Shown here: positions 8,341-16,727 of the stretch, one piece after another
Layout of the letters: the number at the start of each line of letters is the position of its first letter
How positions within the stretch are numbered: the first letter of the stretch is position 1
From: Bryobacterales bacterium
Lineage (GTDB): Bacteria > Acidobacteriota > Terriglobia > Bryobacterales > Bryobacteraceae
Length of the DNA: 43,447 bases
Direction: 5' to 3'
NCBI GenBank assembly: GCA_003135055.1
Contig: PLDF01000482.1
Coordinates: forward strand, 32,094 to 75,540
Notes under the pieces: generated by a model
The model's database searches: none
Told to the model about the DNA's origin: nothing
Seen by the model: only the letters and a program-made list of their open reading frames with translations
Made by a program: the position numbers and the translations under genes

Positions 8341-8732
8341 GACTGCTTCTTCCTTTCCTTGCGAACACGGTCGATTTCGACTTTGAGCGCATCGAGCTCG
8401 TCGTCGGTCCACGCCGCCTCGGCCACCAGAGCCGTCATCATCTGTCCCAGCGAGCCGCCGAAGAAGGTCTGCAGGTACTGTCGCAGCGCCCTGCGTTTGG
8501 CGACAGCCGGCGAGATTGTCGCCGAATAGATATAGCGGAGGCCGTCCTGCTGGTGTTTCAGGCAACCTTTCTTTTCGAGCCTGGCGAGCATGACGCGAAC
8601 GGACGAATCGCCGGGCGGGCTCGTCAGGCGCGCGCGGATCTCCTCCGCCGACGCGCGATTGCCCAGCGCAAAGACGGCGTCCATGATTTCCCGTTCCCGG
8701 CGTGTAAGCGGTTCAGCGATCGTTTTGGGCAT
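8337..8732 (-). CDS. blaI: BlaI/MecI-type transcriptional repressor
   Basis: 131 residues from the ATG at 8732; an in-frame extension upstream would run across the promoter and operators. The winged helix reads LTRREREIMDAVFALGNRAS, AEEIRARLT, SVRVMLARLEKKGCLKH and YIYSATISPAVAKRRALRQY, followed by a dimerisation helix that carries the peptidase cleavage site in the family. It is co-transcribed with the M56 sensor downstream through a GTGA overlap. Two operator-like palindromes overlap its own promoter, so it should repress the operon until cleaved. Confidence 0.93.
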   Translation of the reverse strand: MPKTIAEPLTRREREIMDAVFALGNRASAEEIRARLTSPPGDSSVRVMLARLEKKGCLKHQQDGLRYIYSATISPAVAKRRALRQYLQTFFGGSLGQMMTALVAEAAWTDDELDALKVEIDRVRKERKKQS

Positions 8733-8756
8733 CGTCGTCTCGCGGCGGAAATGTGT

Positions 8757-8800
8757 GCGACACCTGTCACATATTATACGCGACAGATGTCGCATGTCAA
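8757..8800 (-). promoter_or_regulatory. blaI promoter with two BlaI-type operators
   Basis: On the minus strand a perfect -35 TTGACA (8795-8800) and a perfect -10 TATAAT (8773-8778) are spaced by 16 bp. The spacer is almost filled by the perfect palindrome GCGACATCTGTCGC (8780-8793). A second copy with one arm mismatch (8757-8770) covers the predicted transcription start. The centres are 23 bp apart, about two helical turns, which would suit co-operative binding by two repressor dimers. Confidence 0.85.
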
Positions 8801-9156
8801 GCCCTGATCCTAAGCGAACCGGCGGGCTAACATTGGATTGCCGCGGTGACGAAGGCTCGCCGGAACAGTCGCAGGGGAAAGAGAATCGTTCGCGCGCGCA
8901 CGCCGGCTCCCCGTTCCGCTAGCTGGCTGGAGACACCCAGCGGGATCGAGTGCGCCGCTGAGTGAACGGCACTGAACCTGACTCGGATATCTCACCGGCT
9001 TTCCGCCGCAACGCGCAAGGCCGCGTCTACTTCGTGCGCCTGGCCCAGGGCGCCCCGTGAAACCGGCGGCAAGACCGCCGGCGTTACCTGAGCGGCGCGC
9101 CCCCCGCGACGAAGCCTGTTGAGCTATGCGGGCGAGGGTTGTGTGATACTGCCCTT
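8801..9156. other. Gene-poor stretch between blaI and the 9157 gene
   Basis: No convincing gene. A short frame at 8962-9060 reads EPDSDISPAFRRNAQGRVYF and VRLAQGAP before a TGA; it could be the tail of a lost gene, but nothing more can be said. Repeat family C occupies 9061-9087. Confidence 0.4.
9061..9087. repeat. Dispersed palindromic repeat, family C
   Basis: AACCGGCGGCAAGACCGCCG followed by GCGTTAC can fold into a hairpin with a CCGGCGG/CCGCCGG stem and a CAAGA loop. An identical 27-nt unit is found at 37101-37127 inside the insertion between the isomerase gene and araB. Confidence 0.75.
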
Positions 9157-10074
9157 GTGAACGCAAGACTCAAAATGTGGCTGTTCATTCTCTGCGTCGT
9201 GGCGGCGTGCTGCGCGGCCGTGTGGGGAGTGGTGGCGTACCGGGGCCGCTCCATCGCGCCGGCGGAGCTGATCAAACGGCTACCCTCGCAGGATGCGCTG
9301 CTGCTGTATATCGACTTCAGCGCGCTGCGGAGGGCGGGACTGCTGCAATTGCTGGACGGCTCGAAATTGGGGCAGGAGCCGGAGTATGAGAGCTTCGTCC
9401 GCGATACCGATTTCAATTACGTGCAGGATCTGGATAGCGCGCTGGCGGCATTTGCGCCTACCGGGAAGTATATTCTGGCCAAGGGGCGGTTCGACTGGAA
9501 GGCCCTGCGCGATTACGTAAAAGCGCAGCACGGCGAGTGCTATAACTCGGTCTGCCAGATGGCCGGCAGCACGCCCGAGCGTAAGATTTCCTTCCTGCCG
9601 TTGCAGACGGACCTGATGGCGATGGCTGTCAGCTCCGACGCCGGCGCGGCGCTACGCATGGAGATTGCCGAGGCGGGCGCGCCCACGCCCGTTCCGGACG
9701 CTGCGGTGTGGCTGCTTCTGCCGCCGGCGATTCTGAAATCGCAGGACAGCTTGCCGGACGGCACGCGGCAGTTCGCCAAAAGCGTGGAGGATGCCAAGAG
9801 CGTGACCATCGGCTTCGCGCCGGAGGGCAACCGGCTGGCGGCGCACCTCAACGTTCTATGCCGCAGCGATCGGGACGCGGCTTTGACCGCTGCCGTACTG
9901 ACGAAAATCACCGAGGTTCTGCGCAAGGTGATCGCGCAGTCGGGTCAGAAGCCCAGCGCAAACGACCTCAGCGGACCACTGACGTTGGGCAGCTTTGAAA
10001 GCAAGGGATCGCGGGTGTTCGGGTACTGGCCCATTGAGCGGGCCTTCGTGGAACAGGTGCTGGCGGCGCGTTAG
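9157..10074 (+). CDS. Membrane-anchored protein of unknown function
   Basis: 305 residues from GTG. A short positive stretch and one membrane helix (about 7-30, MWLFILCVVAACCAAVWGVV) are followed by a long soluble domain outside the membrane, with LIKRLPSQDALLLYIDFSAL, a pair of cysteines (CYNSVC) that could form a disulfide, and LTLGSFESKGSRVFGYWPIE near the end. I do not recognise the family; the opening resembles acidobacterial proteins of unknown role that compute on periplasmic substrates, but this is weak. The start was chosen because a -10-like GATACT (9145-9150) lies 6 nt before this GTG with no ribosome site, the same layout as at 5419. TTG 9139 and ATG 9175 are alternatives. Confidence 0.75.
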   Translation: MNARLKMWLFILCVVAACCAAVWGVVAYRGRSIAPAELIKRLPSQDALLLYIDFSALRRAGLLQLLDGSKLGQEPEYESFVRDTDFNYVQDLDSALAAFAPTGKYILAKGRFDWKALRDYVKAQHGECYNSVCQMAGSTPERKISFLPLQTDLMAMAVSSDAGAALRMEIAEAGAPTPVPDAAVWLLLPPAILKSQDSLPDGTRQFAKSVEDAKSVTIGFAPEGNRLAAHLNVLCRSDRDAALTAAVLTKITEVLRKVIAQSGQKPSANDLSGPLTLGSFESKGSRVFGYWPIERAFVEQVLAAR

Positions 10075-10296
10075 TCAGTTCATGCCGCACATGCCGGGGT
10101 TGCTGCAGCGGCCGCTGGGGCAGACCGGCATATCGGCGGATTTGGAACCGCCGCCGGCGTGCGCGGCGAAGGTGGAATGCTCCTGCGCCAGATGCTTCTG
10201 ACCGCAGGACGGGCACTCGGGCTGATCGGAGCTGCGGCGAATCAACTTTTCGAATTTGGTTCCGCAATCTTCGCAACGGTATTCGTAAATCGGCAT
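10075..10296 (-). CDS. FmdB-type zinc ribbon protein
   Basis: 73 residues starting MPIYEYRCEDCGTKFEKLI, the standard FmdB/CxxC zinc ribbon, with the second knuckle CPSCGQ completing a four-cysteine zinc site. The tail has three more cysteines (CPSGRCSNPGMCGMN), a common but unexplained feature. In-frame codons upstream were rejected because the family begins exactly with MPIYEY. It is convergent with the 9157 gene, with adjacent stops. The family is often called a regulatory protein, but its role is not established. Confidence 0.9.
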   Translation of the reverse strand: MPIYEYRCEDCGTKFEKLIRRSSDQPECPSCGQKHLAQEHSTFAAHAGGGSKSADMPVCPSGRCSNPGMCGMN

Positions 10297-10377
10297 AACT
10301 CTATTGTACGGCGAAGAGGGCCAGGCCATGCGGGCTGTAGGTTGCCAAAGGGCGCTTATTAACCGTTCCGGGGCACG

Positions 10378-10429
10378 ATCGCCGGGTTGACAGACGACAA
10401 AAAACGATCGTCTGTCCCACGTTGACGCG
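10378..10429. repeat. Dispersed palindromic repeat, family A, copy 1
   Basis: Arms GACAGACGA (10389-10397) and TCGTCTGTC (10408-10416) enclose a 10-nt A-rich loop. The flanks ATCGCCGGGT and CCACGTTG match the copy at 15715-15760. It lies upstream of the ADOP gene and downstream (divergent side) of the FmdB start. Confidence 0.8.
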
Positions 10430-10488
10430 TCTCTACATTTTTTTCTCTACCCCTTGAAATCTTAGGGGAGACGTGTCAGAATGGCGCC

Positions 10489-13185
10489 ATGAAACCCGAA
10501 GCGGCATGGAGGAGGTACCTGCGATTCTGGGGCGCGAATCCGGAAGGCGACGTGGATGACGAGTTCCGGTTTCACCTCGAAACGAAAATCGACGAGCTGC
10601 GGGCGAGGGGCCTGGGCGTGGCGGAAGCCCGCCGCGAGGCATTGCGGCAGTTCGGGCCGGTTCCAGCCCCGCGCGCGGAATGTGTCGCCGTCAGCCGAAG
10701 CCGCCAGAGGCAGCGGTCGCGCGCGGAATTCCTGAACGACTGGTATAGCGACCTGCGTTATGCCATCCGCGTATTGCGCAAAGCGAAAGCGTCCACGGCG
10801 GCGGCCATCCTGATTCTCGCAGTCGGCATCGGCGCCACCACGGCCGTGTTCACATTGCTCGACAGGATGATCTATGAGCCGTTGCCCGTTCCGAAGCCAT
10901 CGCAATTGGCGTTGGTTTCGCACTGGTTTATGGGGACCAACGGCAAGCGCCTCGGCGGGGAGACATTTAACTACCCCGGATACGTCTATCTGCGAGATCA
11001 TAACGCGGTGTTCTCGGAGCTTGCCGCCGAGGCCAGGTTGTCGGCGCGCGAGCGCCATGCGCACGAAGCCATCGAACTCCCGGCTGGTTCGACGCTGGTC
11101 AGCGGCAACTATTTCGCGGTGCTCGATGTCCGGCCATTTGCGGGACGGGCGCTGACTCCGGCCGATGACGTCCGCTCCGCCACTTCCCATGTGGCAGTCG
11201 CCAGTTACCGGTTTGCCAGCCGCCGCTACCAGCAGCCTCAGGATGCCGTGGGCAAGACAGTCTACCTTCAGAATATTCCGTTCCTGATCGCCGGCGTAAT
11301 GCCGCCCGGCTTTTACGGAATGCAGAAGGGCTACGATTCGGATTTGTACGTCCCCATGGGCAGTCTGCCGGAACTGTTTCCCGGCATCCATTTTGACGAG
11401 GGCGCTTACGTGCGGCCCATCGGTAGACTGCGGCCCAATGTGGACCTGACGCGCGCCCGGAGCGACTTGCAGGTTTTGTGGGCACAGTTCCTGGCGGCCC
11501 AAGCGGTTCCTACAACGGATAACGACCAGATCGCCTGCGAAAGCGGCGCGCGCGGCTATTCGGGAACCAGCGAAGAGCGGCAGCGCTCGCTCAAATTGCT
11601 GGGCGCCATTGTGGCGTTGCTGCTGCTCATCGGCTGCGCCAACGTAGCATGTCTGCTGGTGGCGCGCGGCGTGGCGCGGCAGCACGAGACTGCCATCCGG
11701 GTTTCTCTGGGCGCCAGCCGGGCGCGCATATTGCGGCAATCTTTCGTGGAAAGCTGCGTGCTGGCGCTGGCGGGCGGCGCTGGCGCGATCGCCGTGGCCC
11801 AGTGGGCCAGCCGTCTTCTGCTGATCGGGTTCCATTGGCAGAAGCGGCCTATCGAGATGGCGCCGGATGGACGCGTGCTCGCTTTCGCACTGGTGGTTTC
11901 CTTGCTGTCGGCGATTCTGTTCGGTCTGGCTCCCGCCGCACAACTGCTCCGCGGGGGCCGCGTACCGCTCACGGGCGAGCACGCCGCCGTACTATCGGTC
12001 GTATCCTTCTCGTCGGGCAAGGTCCTGGTGGGCGTCGAGGTAGCGCTGTCCCTGATCCTGCTGGCAGGCGCCGCCGTCTTCGTTCGGAGCTTTCAAAACC
12101 TGCGCTCCGTGCCCACCGGATTCGTGGCTGGCGATGTCTCCGTGATCCGGTTGCTTCCCAATACGGATGACGATGCCCTAAAGCCGCCATTGCGCGATGC
12201 TATGGCGCTGGCGGAAAGCGTGCGCGGAGCGGCCGGCATCCAATCTGCCGCCCTGGCAAACTTCGTGATCTTCAACGACGCATACGTCATGAGCACCGTC
12301 CGCACACCCGGCGATCCGAAGGTAACCTCGATGCACCAACTGATGGTCGCCCCCGGCTACTGGGGCACGCTTCGTATTCCGCTGCTCGCGGGCCGCGGTT
12401 TCGAGGAGCGGGACGACGAGCGCGCGCCGCGCGTCGCGGTACTCAATGAGAGCCTGGCAGAGAAATTGTTTCCGCACCGGAATCCGCTGGGCAAACACAT
12501 TCTGGTGGGCCGCGCCGTCCTCGAACACAATCCCGGAGACGAAACCGAAGTGGTAGGCCTTGTCAAAGACACCAAATTCACCAGCGTAGCCTCGCCGGCT
12601 CCGGATCTGGTCTATCTTCCGTTACTCCAGGGCGAAACCAACACCCGGGGAGTCGTGCTCGAAGTGCGAAGCTCCATGGACCCTCTGGCGCTGGGCGCGA
12701 TGGTGCGCGCGCGCATCAGGGATGCTCATCTGCCCCTGAAGGTGCAGTCGGCCACGGCGCTGAACGACGAGATCGGCGCGACTCTGTCGGACGACCATAT
12801 CCGCATGCAGGCTTCGAGTCTCTTCGGCGGCCTCGCGCTGGCGCTGATCGCCTCCGGACTGTACGGCCTGATGGCCTACACGGTGGCGCAGCGCACCCGC
12901 GAGATTGGAATCCGCACGGCGGTGGGAGCGAGCACTTCCGGCATCATGATTCTCGTGTTGCGGCAGAGTCTCCGCCTGGTGGCGATAGGAATTGTCGTCG
13001 GCATCCCCGGAGCCGTGGCCGTGATGCGCGCGCTCAATGGAATCGTCTTCGGATTGCCGCCGGTAGATTTCGCAAGTCTGGGCATTGCCGCGGCGCTGCT
13101 GGCATTTGCCGGAGCAGCGGCCAGTTTCGTTCCTGCGTGGCGCGCGGCTCACATGGACCCGATGCAGGCTCTGAGAATACAGTAA
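10489..13185 (+). CDS. ADOP: acidobacterial duplicated orphan permease (MacB/FtsX type)
   Basis: 898 residues. Residues 1-85 are the soluble N-terminal segment found in this family (DDEFRFHLETKIDELRARGL). A first membrane helix (about 105-125, TAAAILILAVGIGATTAVFT) leads into a MacB-like periplasmic core. Three helices of an FtsX domain follow (about 365-490), with the second core and second FtsX set at about 505-895, ending RAAHMDPMQALRIQ. The motif ARGVARQHETAIRVSLGASR and its second copy AQRTREIGIRTAVGAS are the conserved cytoplasmic loops. No ATPase gene is adjacent, hence 'orphan'. PadR follows after 15 nt. The transported substrate is unknown. Confidence 0.92.
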   Translation: MKPEAAWRRYLRFWGANPEGDVDDEFRFHLETKIDELRARGLGVAEARREALRQFGPVPAPRAECVAVSRSRQRQRSRAEFLNDWYSDLRYAIRVLRKAKASTAAAILILAVGIGATTAVFTLLDRMIYEPLPVPKPSQLALVSHWFMGTNGKRLGGETFNYPGYVYLRDHNAVFSELAAEARLSARERHAHEAIELPAGSTLVSGNYFAVLDVRPFAGRALTPADDVRSATSHVAVASYRFASRRYQQPQDAVGKTVYLQNIPFLIAGVMPPGFYGMQKGYDSDLYVPMGSLPELFPGIHFDEGAYVRPIGRLRPNVDLTRARSDLQVLWAQFLAAQAVPTTDNDQIACESGARGYSGTSEERQRSLKLLGAIVALLLLIGCANVACLLVARGVARQHETAIRVSLGASRARILRQSFVESCVLALAGGAGAIAVAQWASRLLLIGFHWQKRPIEMAPDGRVLAFALVVSLLSAILFGLAPAAQLLRGGRVPLTGEHAAVLSVVSFSSGKVLVGVEVALSLILLAGAAVFVRSFQNLRSVPTGFVAGDVSVIRLLPNTDDDALKPPLRDAMALAESVRGAAGIQSAALANFVIFNDAYVMSTVRTPGDPKVTSMHQLMVAPGYWGTLRIPLLAGRGFEERDDERAPRVAVLNESLAEKLFPHRNPLGKHILVGRAVLEHNPGDETEVVGLVKDTKFTSVASPAPDLVYLPLLQGETNTRGVVLEVRSSMDPLALGAMVRARIRDAHLPLKVQSATALNDEIGATLSDDHIRMQASSLFGGLALALIASGLYGLMAYTVAQRTREIGIRTAVGASTSGIMILVLRQSLRLVAIGIVVGIPGAVAVMRALNGIVFGLPPVDFASLGIAAALLAFAGAAASFVPAWRAAHMDPMQALRIQ

Positions 13186-13200
13186 CCGAATACGACAACC

Positions 13201-13551
13201 ATGGAAACGCCAACGCTCGATCTGGTCCGAGGCACGCTGGACCTGCTGATTCTCAAGACCCTGACCTGGGGACCGATGCACGGTTACGCGATCTCGGCCG
13301 CCATCCGCCGGTCGACAGATGAGGCCCTGCTGGTGGAAGAGGGCGCGCTGTATCCGGCCCTATACCGCATGGAAGCGAAAGGATGGATAGAGGCGGAGTG
13401 GGGTCTTTCGGAAAACAACCGTCGCGCGAAATATTACCGCCTGACGCCCGCGGGCCGCCGGCATTTCCACAGCGAGCGGAAGACCTGGAACGCATACTCG
13501 GCGGCGGTGGCGAAATTGCTGGGGCAGAACGCAGCGCACGCCGAACTGTAG
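13201..13551 (+). CDS. PadR family transcriptional regulator
   Basis: 116 residues. The winged helix is complete: LVRGTLDLLILKTLTWGPMH, GYAISAAIRR, EEGALYPALYRMEAKGWIEA and the wing RAKYYRLTPAGRRH. The signature GALYPAL is exact. PadR genes accompany ADOP permeases in acidobacteria and are assumed to control them. Here the regulator lies 15 nt downstream of the permease instead of in front, so it is probably translated from the same mRNA. No clear Shine-Dalgarno sequence precedes the ATG. Confidence 0.92.
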   Translation: METPTLDLVRGTLDLLILKTLTWGPMHGYAISAAIRRSTDEALLVEEGALYPALYRMEAKGWIEAEWGLSENNRRAKYYRLTPAGRRHFHSERKTWNAYSAAVAKLLGQNAAHAEL

Positions 13552-13642
13552 CGGCGATTCGTCAGCCGGCGATCGTGCCGCGGGGAGGGTTGGTTCCATA
13601 GGCGCTCAAGCGGATTCGGGAAACGCAGTGGGAACTGCGTTC

Positions 13643-13668
13643 GTGGGCAGGTTGCCAACCTGCCCCAC
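13643..13668. repeat. Near-perfect palindrome GGGCAGGTTG-C-CAACCTGCCC
   Basis: 10-bp arms (13645-13654 and 13656-13665) around a single C, flanked by GT and CAC, between the stops of the convergent padR and M61 genes. It could be a bidirectional transcript-end hairpin or a repeat element; no second copy was seen in this window. Confidence 0.6.
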
Positions 13669-13700
13669 AAAATGGTCGCGGAGAAAGGAATGATAGATGC

Positions 13701-15641
13701 TTACTGTGCGCTCCGCAACCAATCCTTCAGGATCGCCGTCTGCAACGTACTGGGATTATCCGCCAGTTGTAACCTGTAACTCCGCGTGACAGCTTTTCCC
13801 AATTCGACATCGACCTCTTGCGCGGCGCCATTCCGCGAAATCCGAAGTTTGATATTCTCGCCCGGCTTCTTCACCGCTATGCTGGGCTGCACCGGCTCCT
13901 GCGCGGCCTGCCCTCTGCCGCCCCGGCCGCCACCCGGCTGGCTGGGCGTCAGCAGATCGCTGATCGCCTTCGGCGTAGCTTTCACGCCTTCCACTTCGAG
14001 AATCTGATCGCCCGCCTTTAGCCCGGCACTCTCCGCAGGCGAACCCGCGGACACACTCTCGATCACCAGCATCATCTCCGGCGCCCCGCCTCTGCCGCCC
14101 CTGCCGGGACCGCCACCGGCAGGCGTTGCGTTAGGCGGCGCCTCCCGGCTGTGCGTGTTGACGCCGAAATACGCGCCCGCGGCGTCCTGAGCCGTAGCCT
14201 CCAGTTTGAGCCCCGCATAGGCGAAATACTTCGCGTAATTCACGTCCGTGGTGGTGGACGCATAAGACAGCGCTTCCGACAGATCGCCGCCCGCCGCGCT
14301 CTCGCATTCCTGGCGAAACTCGTCGTCGGTGAAACCGCGCTTCTTCTCCAGGTAATACTTCTTGTATAACCCGCGCATCACATCGTCCAGCGACTTCCGG
14401 TTCTTACTGCCATCGCGAATCTTCAGGTCGAGCATGGCCCCCAGCATGGCGCCGTTGTTGTAGTAAGAAATGGTCGTGTTGCGGTCTCCGCCCACCCCCG
14501 AACCGGTGTTCCACGTATTCCAGCTCGATTCCGTCGCCGACTGGTAATGATGCCCCGGAGCGTTCTCGAACGACGCCATGGCGCTCTGCATCTTATCGAG
14601 ATACTGCTCGCGCGTCATTAATCCCGCCCGCACCAGCACCAGGTCCTCGTAATACACCGACAATCCTTCCGACACCCACAGCATGTTGGTCAGGTTTTCC
14701 ATGTCGTAGTTGAAGGGCCCCAGCGCGATGGGCCGGATACGCTTGACGTTGAAGTTATGAAAGTACTCGTGACACACATAACTCAACCAGCGAAGATATC
14801 CGCTGGGCGTACTCAAGCTATTTCCGTCGAATTGGATCGACGCCGAGTTCAGGTGCTCGATGCCGCCGTTGCCGCGGCCCATCATGAGAAACGTATAGTG
14901 CTTATACGGGATGTCGCCGATCAGTTGGGTAGCCGCTGTAACCATCTTCTTCAGGTCTTCCAGCATCTTCGGCCGGTCCGCCGCGCCCGCCACATTTTCC
15001 ATCGCGACATAGTGCGGCACTCCCTTGACGTCGAACCGCAGATACTCCTGGTTGCCGATCAGGATGGGGCAATCGTACAGTACGTCGAAATCCGTCGCGG
15101 CAAAAGTATTGACTTGGCCACTGACCGGTTCAAGGCCGGTGGCGATCTGCTTCCAGACCGGCGGCAATTGAATGGCGACCGTCACGGGATGCTGCGTCAT
15201 CCCCGCCACGTGGACAAACACGCCCGATGGCGAAAGGTAAGCCCGATCGCTGCCCAGATAGGTGTTGGCCGCGAAGGAAGTCGCTCCGTAGACGTCGTAA
15301 TTCAGAACGACGGACGGCGCATTTCCGGCAGCCACCCGCCAGGTATTCTTGCCGACTTTCTCCCACGGCAGCGCGCGCCCCACGCCATCCGTTACGCGGA
15401 AGTTCGACACATTTCGGGAATAGTCGCCCACACCGTAATACCCGGGGGACCAGACCGGCATTTTGAAATCCTGAAGCTCGCCTATCAGTCCGTCGCCGCG
15501 AAAAGTCACATGAAGCGTGTGGGAGTTGGGTTGCGGCATGGAAACGGTGAACGCCATGGTTCCTTGCGGCGCCTGCCCGAAAGCGAAAAGGGCGCCGGCC
15601 GCGAGCGCTGCCAGGAGGATGAAGGTTCGACGGTGGATCAC
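13701..15641 (-). CDS. Secreted M61 family glycyl aminopeptidase with PDZ domain
   Basis: 646 residues, GTG start followed by a signal peptide (FILLAALAAGALFAFGQA). The N-terminal beta domain of M61 spans about 25-220. The zinc peptidase has GGIEHLNSAS (259-268), HEYFHNFNVKRIRP (291-304) with the two histidine ligands and catalytic Glu, and the third ligand Glu325 in LWVSEGLSVYYEDL. Residues about 520-600 are a PDZ domain (LVIESVSAGSPAESAGLKAG), with glycine/arginine-rich linkers on both sides. Length and order match the family. It probably removes N-terminal glycines or trims peptides outside the cytoplasm. Confidence 0.92.
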   Translation of the reverse strand: MIHRRTFILLAALAAGALFAFGQAPQGTMAFTVSMPQPNSHTLHVTFRGDGLIGELQDFKMPVWSPGYYGVGDYSRNVSNFRVTDGVGRALPWEKVGKNTWRVAAGNAPSVVLNYDVYGATSFAANTYLGSDRAYLSPSGVFVHVAGMTQHPVTVAIQLPPVWKQIATGLEPVSGQVNTFAATDFDVLYDCPILIGNQEYLRFDVKGVPHYVAMENVAGAADRPKMLEDLKKMVTAATQLIGDIPYKHYTFLMMGRGNGGIEHLNSASIQFDGNSLSTPSGYLRWLSYVCHEYFHNFNVKRIRPIALGPFNYDMENLTNMLWVSEGLSVYYEDLVLVRAGLMTREQYLDKMQSAMASFENAPGHHYQSATESSWNTWNTGSGVGGDRNTTISYYNNGAMLGAMLDLKIRDGSKNRKSLDDVMRGLYKKYYLEKKRGFTDDEFRQECESAAGGDLSEALSYASTTTDVNYAKYFAYAGLKLEATAQDAAGAYFGVNTHSREAPPNATPAGGGPGRGGRGGAPEMMLVIESVSAGSPAESAGLKAGDQILEVEGVKATPKAISDLLTPSQPGGGRGGRGQAAQEPVQPSIAVKKPGENIKLRISRNGAAQEVDVELGKAVTRSYRLQLADNPSTLQTAILKDWLRSAQ

Positions 15642-15714
15642 GATGCGCCGAGTCTAGGCGATTTCCTAAAGTGCTGTCAAGCTGCTGAGCAAGCTGCAAG
15701 CCGTGAATCGCTGA

Positions 15715-15760
15715 GATCGCCGGGTTGACAGACGAAAGCGTCTGTCCCACGTTGGCGCGC
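15715..15760. repeat. Dispersed palindromic repeat, family A, copy 2
   Basis: The perfect hairpin GACAGACG-AAAG-CGTCTGTC (15727-15746) is flanked by GATCGCCGGGTT and CCCACGTTGGCGCG. Sequence similarity to the 28.7-kb copy extends to a downstream CGCTTTCGCC block near 15770. It lies between the divergent-side end of the M61 gene start and the motB stop. Confidence 0.85.
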
Positions 15761-15810
15761 TTTTGTGGGGCAGTCGCTTTCGCCGCCAACCGACAGTTTC
15801 ATTTCACCAC

Positions 15811-15839
15811 TCTCTTACGGTCGTGGCTCCGATTCGGAG
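15811..15839. repeat. Single arm of repeat family B
   Basis: TCTCTTACGGTCGTGGCTCC followed by GATTCGGAG matches the left arm at 2278 onward (CTTACGGTCG-GGCTCCG-TTTCGGA pattern). No complete right arm is seen; only GAGCCACCACCGACG follows at about 15855. Confidence 0.45.
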
Positions 15840-15870
15840 GCGCAGTGTTTCTCCTGAGCCACCACCGACG

Positions 15871-16656
15871 CTACTTGGACGGAATGGCGATCGGCTCCGA
15901 TTTCATGCCTTCAGCGGAAAGAATCACCACGTCCACGCGCCGGTTGTGCGCGCGCCCTTCCACGGTTTCATTCGTATCGGCGGGGGCGTTCTCGGCGTAG
16001 CCCGCCACCGCCATGCTGCCAGTGGGGATCTCGAAGCGGTCTCGCAACAACTCCAACATGGCGATCGCGCGGGCCGTGGAAAGGTCCCAATTGCTATGGA
16101 AGCGGGAGGTGTGGATCGGCTGGGCATCCGTATGCCCTTCGAGGCGCACGGAATTAGGCAGATCGCGGACCACGGCGGCAATTTTCCCGATGGCTGGAAT
16201 ACTGGCCGGCTGCACCGCCGCATCGCCCGATCCGAAGAACCCAGCCTCGCGGAGACTGATGGTAAGCCCGCGTGCGTCCATGCGGAGTTCAACCTTGCCG
16301 CTCTTCAGCTCTTCGGCTAAAACCTCTTGCAGCTTGGCGAGCGATTTGGTCAGGTCCGCGGGACGCTTCTCAGGTGCGACTGGCGCCGGCGGCGTTTCGG
16401 GAGTGGGGCTCGGATCCGGAACGACCGGCGTCTTAGCGGCCTCGTGCTTACCACGCCCTAGCGCGGTGTTGAGGACGGCGCTCAACTGACCGTGTTCCAA
16501 GGCATCCCGCACGGATGCCGATACCTGCTTCGCCTCGTTTTTCTGCGTAGCGGCGAACATCACTACGAAAAAGGCGAACAACAGCGTAATGAAATCGGCA
16601 TAGGAGACCAGCCACCGTTCGTGGTTCTCATGCGGACGCTGTATGTGGCGCTTCAA
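15871..16656 (-). CDS. motB: Flagellar motor stator protein MotB
   Basis: 261 residues from a TTG; the family begins with a short basic stretch followed by ENHERWLVSYADFITLLFAF, which this start gives. One membrane helix (about 18-38) carries the proton-channel Asp in SYADF. After a proline-rich linker, the OmpA-like peptidoglycan-binding domain (about 125-255) has VRLEGHTDAQPIHTSRFHSN, NWDLSTARA and EGRAHNRRVDVVI. It forms the torque-generating stator with MotA, encoded 71 nt upstream on the same strand. Confidence 0.95.
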   Translation of the reverse strand: MKRHIQRPHENHERWLVSYADFITLLFAFFVVMFAATQKNEAKQVSASVRDALEHGQLSAVLNTALGRGKHEAAKTPVVPDPSPTPETPPAPVAPEKRPADLTKSLAKLQEVLAEELKSGKVELRMDARGLTISLREAGFFGSGDAAVQPASIPAIGKIAAVVRDLPNSVRLEGHTDAQPIHTSRFHSNWDLSTARAIAMLELLRDRFEIPTGSMAVAGYAENAPADTNETVEGRAHNRRVDVVILSAEGMKSEPIAIPSK

Positions 16657-16727
16657 GCCGGATCCCCGGCGCTGTTAACCGCGAATGGACAAAAATGCGC
16701 GCGAACGGAAGGTCTGGTTTTCATCTG

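Noticed and set aside
6745..8529. 594-codon plus-strand frame opposite the M56/blaI operon
   Set aside because: It contradicts clear M56, TonB and BlaI motifs on the other strand and crosses the BlaI gene.
8340..8565. Upstream extension of the M56 protein
   Set aside because: The extra residues are out-of-frame translation of blaI; the GTG overlapping the blaI stop is the natural start.
8962..9060. Short frame EPDSDISPAFRRNAQGRVYF...VRLAQGAP as a gene
   Set aside because: Only 32 codons, no ribosome site, and no recognisable family; kept only as a note in the intergenic entry.
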